Origin: Bdellovibrionales bacterium
GTDB taxonomy: Bacteria > Bdellovibrionota > Bdellovibrionia > Bdellovibrionales > UBA1609
Reading direction: 5' to 3'
NCBI GenBank assembly: GCA_020435085.1
Contig: JAGRAB010000010.1
Span: forward strand, 1-16,160
DNA length: 16,160 nt
Below are positions 13,235 through 16,160 of this stretch, piece after piece. How positions within the stretch are numbered: the stretch's first letter is position 1; every line of letters begins with the position of its first letter. The notes under the pieces were generated by a model. It ran no database searches. It saw nothing but the letters and a program-made list of their open reading frames with translations, and was not told the DNA's origin. The position numbers and the translations under genes were made by a program.

Positions 13235-14343
13235 AACCAATATTTCGTTGGAGTTAAATCCAATCCTTTTGCATTTTGTTTTTCTTCCTCACAAGTCGGA
13301 GGAGCCATTCCTCCTTTATTGTACCATCCATTGGGAGGATCAAAGTTTTCAGCAGTTAGACAGTTTCTCAATGACTTCATATATCCCTTCATTTGACCAT
13401 TCTTGCTATTCTCAAGTGCTTTTACGACACTTGCCAATGTTAGCGGTTTCTCCGCAGTTTTAATAAACTTGTTTACTGTACCGGGTCCAGCATTATAAGC
13501 CGCACCTAAAATTAACATCAAATTTATCGCCGCAACTGTATCGCTCCCATCAGCAGCCCCTGAGATAATTTCTTCCATAGAAGTATCGCTAAAGTTAAAA
13601 TTTAAGTGCGTCATGATTTCTCTAAAATAAAGACCGGCTCCTGCAATACAATTTTGTGGCATTTTTAAGCCCTTATTAGAGAAAGCCGTTGGTATTGACT
13701 TTAATGGATACCGATTTTGTTGTTTTAATTTTTCAAAATTTTGATTCCACATCTCTAATAAATTATCTTGCTTTACAACAGTTGCATAATAATCTTCATC
13801 GACAGCTTTTACTTGCCCTGCACTTATCTCCGATCGAATTTTTTGAATTTTTCCAGTACTTCTCCTCAAGTTGGCATTCGAAATAATTCCATTTATATGA
13901 TCTCTTGTGATCGGCAGCATTTGACATAATCCCTTAGCACCGGATGTTGAATTTCCGATGTCTTCGTCATAAACGCTTTCTTTCAAGAGCAGGCATTGAA
14001 GAAGTTGTGGTGGGACATCAAAAGACTCTGCTGTTGTTTTAATGTAATAGCGATATTCTTTTAAATATCGTTCTAATTTTTCTTGTTTGTTGGAGTCTTG
14101 TCGCCCCAAAATTTGGCATCGAATATATTCATCGACTTGAAGGCTACTTTTAATATTATACAGAGAATTGACAACGAGCGTAGATAAGTTTTTAAGCTCA
14201 TCAACCTTACAAACAAATCCCATTCCATATTCATCACATTCACCGCAATTGGCAGCGTTCAACTCTGTAAAACTTAATTGTGAAAATGAAGGAGAGGTGA
14301 AAAAAAATATTCCAAAAATAAAAAAGAAAATCCACTGTTGCAT
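13222..14343 (-). CDS. Secreted lytic transglycosylase (SLT/lysozyme-like)
   Basis: A 373-residue exported protein with a signal peptide (about 1-21). The SLT fold is shown by L-L-L-K-E-S (catalytic Glu E122), G-A-K-G-L-C-Q-M-L-P (135-144) and A-A-Y-N-A-G-P-G-T-V (291-300). This order is typical of family 1 transglycosylases, which cut peptidoglycan to 1,6-anhydromuramic products in the periplasm. The gap between the second and third motifs is about 150 residues, much longer than the few dozen usual in a minimal SLT domain, so there is a large insertion. Several cysteines (C33, C36, C45, C76, C117, C140) suggest disulfides. The upstream gap is AT-rich and no clear ribosome binding site is seen. 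In predatory bacteria such enzymes may act on self or prey wall; which applies here cannot be told. Confidence 0.85.
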   Translation of the reverse strand: MQQWIFFFIFGIFFFTSPSFSQLSFTELNAANCGECDEYGMGFVCKVDELKNLSTLVVNSLYNIKSSLQVDEYIRCQILGRQDSNKQEKLERYLKEYRYYIKTTAESFDVPPQLLQCLLLKESVYDEDIGNSTSGAKGLCQMLPITRDHINGIISNANLRRSTGKIQKIRSEISAGQVKAVDEDYYATVVKQDNLLEMWNQNFEKLKQQNRYPLKSIPTAFSNKGLKMPQNCIAGAGLYFREIMTHLNFNFSDTSMEEIISGAADGSDTVAAINLMLILGAAYNAGPGTVNKFIKTAEKPLTLASVVKALENSKNGQMKGYMKSLRNCLTAENFDPPNGWYNKGGMAPPTCEEEKQNAKGLDLTPTKYWLWQK

Positions 14344-14420
14344 CTATTTAAATATCGGAATTTCTTTGGTTTTCTAAATACTTTTCCATTTATCTTTAAA
14401 AAATATTTATGAATATCGTT
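14344..14420. other. AT-rich spacer between lipB and the transglycosylase gene
   Basis: A 77-bp gap between two minus-strand genes, rich in A and T. It must hold the transglycosylase promoter if that gene is not read through from lipB. I see no hexamer pair or terminator hairpin that I would defend. Confidence 0.5.
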
Positions 14421-15071
14421 TTAAATAAAACTTCTACGAATTTGTTTTTCAAGTATTGATTGGATATGACTCGAGTCTGGGGACCTTAATGCTAACTCCT
14501 CAATACTTATCATCGTTTCTTTGGTAAACCCACACGGTTGAATTCCACTAAATGCGTTGAGTGAACTTGTTAAGTTGATAGCCGCCCCGTGATAGGTCAC
14601 CCACTTACGAACAGCAATACCAATAGAAGCAATTTTATGATTCCCCGACCAAACGCCAGTAAAAATCAACTCTCTCCCTTCGGGATCAGTACTCTTTGTT
14701 TCTCTTACCTCTGCGGCAATATTCAGTTCTTCGAGAGTGCGCACAATCGCCTGTTCTAAAACTCGTAAATACTGATGCACATCTCGAGGTCTTAAATTTT
14801 TTCTCTCTTTTTTAAGATCCAGAATTGGGTAAATCACTAATTGTTCGGGCCCATGGTAAGTAGCCCTTCCCCCACGTGAGGATTCAAAAACATCTCCCGT
14901 CCAACCTTGAACATCCTCAGGGTGTGTGGAGCGACCTAAAGTAACAACTGGCGGATGAGTGCAAAAAATAACTGTGTCATCCACTTCACCAGAAGCCACT
15001 TTTTCAACAAGTTCTAACTGTCTCTCCGTTGCTTCTGGATAATGAATCAAACCCCAGTCAATAAACTCCAT
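14421..15071 (-). CDS. lipB: Octanoyl-[ACP]-protein N-octanoyltransferase
   Basis: A 216-residue LipB. It moves the octanoyl group from acyl carrier protein to a lysine of lipoyl domains, the first step of endogenous protein lipoylation in the cytoplasm. Key motifs are R-G-G-R-A-T-Y-H-G-P (66-75), the catalytic lysine K146 in N-H-K-I-A-S-I-G, V-T-Y-H-G-A-A-I-N-L, and the catalytic cysteine C180 in I-Q-P-C-G-F. The length is normal. Its ATG overlaps the lpd stop as TAATG, so the two are co-translated. The pairing is functional: Lpd works on the lipoyl groups that LipB starts. No lipA is visible. Confidence 0.94.
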   Translation of the reverse strand: MEFIDWGLIHYPEATERQLELVEKVASGEVDDTVIFCTHPPVVTLGRSTHPEDVQGWTGDVFESSRGGRATYHGPEQLVIYPILDLKKERKNLRPRDVHQYLRVLEQAIVRTLEELNIAAEVRETKSTDPEGRELIFTGVWSGNHKIASIGIAVRKWVTYHGAAINLTSSLNAFSGIQPCGFTKETMISIEELALRSPDSSHIQSILEKQIRRSFI

Positions 15072-16160
15072 TAGGCGTTCGCATTAGCTCCATTGGCACT
15101 ACGTTTTGAAAGTGGTTTTTGAATAATATGAATTGCGTGCCCTAACGTTGCCTCAGCCGCCTCCATCATGGTTTCACCAAGGGTGGGATGCGGATGAATG
15201 GTCAGAGCCAGATCATCCAATGTCGCTCCCATTTCGATGGCTAATGCAGCTTCAGAAATTAAATTTGATGCCTCTGGCCCCACAATGTGAACTCCAAGAA
15301 GCACATTGTTTTTTGCATCTGCAATCATTTTAACAAACCCATCTGTTTCCATCATGGAAACCGCGCGGCCATTGGCTGCAAATGGAAATTTTCCGATTTT
15401 TAAATCCGTATAACCTTTAGCCTTACACTCTTCTTCTGTCCACCCGGCACTGGCAATCTCAGGGTCTACAAAAATAACTGCTGGAACTGTCTTTGCATCG
15501 TAAACACGGTTTTTGCCAGATATGACTTCCGCGGCAAGGACGCCCTCATGACTGGCTTTATGAGCCAACATCGGCTGGCCGGCCACATCGCCAATAGCAT
15601 AAATATTAGGAATGGATGTGCGGCACTGAGCATTGATTTTAATAAAGCCTCTTTCAGTGACCTGAACACCCACTTTTTTAAAATCCATTTGATCCGAGTT
15701 GGGTTTTCGACCAACCGTGAGTAAAATTTTATCGGCTTTGAGCGTTTCCATTTTTCCTTTAATTTCTGCCGTCACTTCTAATTGTTTTCCGGCTTTTTTC
15801 CAAGACTTTGCAAAAGCACCAAGATGAACCTCAACACCTTTTTTCTTCAATTTTCTTGCAACCACTTGCACACACTCAGGGTCAGCCATGCCCTTAAGCA
15901 ACCCCTCAGCAGCCTCAAGAACATGCACTTCAGCACCCAAACCGCTCATATAAGAGCCAATTTCAAGGCCAATGTACCCGCCACCAATAACAACCATTTT
16001 CTTTGGGACTTCTTCTAAGTCTAAAGCACCTGTCGAAGTCACAACATCTTTTTCATCTGCTTGAAATCCAGGAATTTCAATGGGACGAGAGCCTGTGGCA
16101 ATAATGATATTTTTTGCGGCAATGGTTTTATTACCCTCTTTGGTTTTTACATTGAGCTCA
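15071..16160 (-). CDS. lpdA: Dihydrolipoyl dehydrogenase (E3), 5' end beyond the window
   Basis: About 363 of an expected 460-475 residues are present. The frame stays open to the right edge and includes I-I-I-A-T-G-S-R-P, so a GTG near 16042 is internal, not a start; the FAD-binding N terminus and the redox-active C-x4-C lie outside. Visible parts are the NAD-binding motif V-V-I-G-G-G-Y-I-G-L-E-I-G, the second FAD segment Y-A-I-G-D-V-A-G with the following L-A-H-K-A-S-H-E-G, and the dimerisation domain ending with the active-site H-P-H-P-T-L-G-E. The enzyme reoxidises dihydrolipoyl groups of pyruvate and 2-oxoglutarate dehydrogenase E2 subunits and makes NADH. It ends in an Ala/Asn-rich tail overlapping the lipB start. 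Confidence 0.95.
   Translation of the reverse strand, partial: ELNVKTKEGNKTIAAKNIIIATGSRPIEIPGFQADEKDVVTSTGALDLEEVPKKMVVIGGGYIGLEIGSYMSGLGAEVHVLEAAEGLLKGMADPECVQVVARKLKKKGVEVHLGAFAKSWKKAGKQLEVTAEIKGKMETLKADKILLTVGRKPNSDQMDFKKVGVQVTERGFIKINAQCRTSIPNIYAIGDVAGQPMLAHKASHEGVLAAEVISGKNRVYDAKTVPAVIFVDPEIASAGWTEEECKAKGYTDLKIGKFPFAANGRAVSMMETDGFVKMIADAKNNVLLGVHIVGPEASNLISEAALAIEMGATLDDLALTIHPHPTLGETMMEAAEATLGHAIHIIQKPLSKRSANGANANA

Noticed and set aside
15071..16042. lpd as a complete 323-residue gene starting at 16042
   Set aside because: The frame continues upstream with typical Lpd sequence (I-I-I-A-T-G-S-R-P), so the gene is cut by the window edge rather than short.

Overview
The window looks like chromosomal DNA of a low-GC, Gram-negative bacterium, most likely a predatory member of the Bdellovibrionota (Bdellovibrio or Halobacteriovorax type). 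This is inferred from gene content: a maf-yggS-proC run leading into a DivIVA-like start, a TadC-type pilus protein followed by several FHA-domain proteins, an ExbB/ExbD pair, and an lpd-lipB pair. No rRNA, tRNA, CRISPR array or transposase was seen, so the taxonomic call rests on synteny and codon style alone.

Layout. (1) Positions 1-2394, minus strand: a compact housekeeping operon, maf -> yggS -> proC -> a possible DUF167 (YggU) remnant -> the first codons of a DivIVA-like gene leaving the left edge. (2) Positions 2426-9725, plus strand: seven genes, mostly overlapping at start and stop: tadC-like, DUF192, three membrane-anchored FHA proteins carrying four FHA domains in total, a PP2C-fold protein that seems to have lost its metal ligands, and a COG0731-type radical SAM protein. 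(3) Positions 9708-11546, minus: a large sulfatase-fold lipoprotein whose metal-site motifs are degraded; it meets the radical SAM gene tail to tail with an 18-nt overlap. (4) Positions 11571-12683, plus: exbB-exbD behind a good sigma-70-type promoter. (5) Positions 12681-12822: a 142-bp element with 39-nt inverted arms; the exbD stop codon is its first triplet. (6) Positions 12827-14343, minus: a secreted lytic transglycosylase overlapping a small secreted protein of unknown function. (7) Positions 14421 to the right edge, minus: lpd (5' end missing) -> lipB.

How the parts may work together. The most distinctive block is region 2. A pilus-platform protein is linked to four phosphothreonine-reading domains placed on the cytoplasmic side of membrane anchors; two of the three FHA proteins carry TPR-like periplasmic tails and one carries a sensor-like loop. 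A probable pseudophosphatase follows. No kinase is present in the window, so any phosphorylation input would come from elsewhere or no longer exist. lpd and lipB share lipoate biology: LipB starts lipoylation of the E2 subunits whose lipoyl arms Lpd reoxidises. The motif TAAGGTG lies exactly on the stop codons of proC, exbD and the small secreted protein, which ties the 142-bp element to a wider repeat family in this genome.
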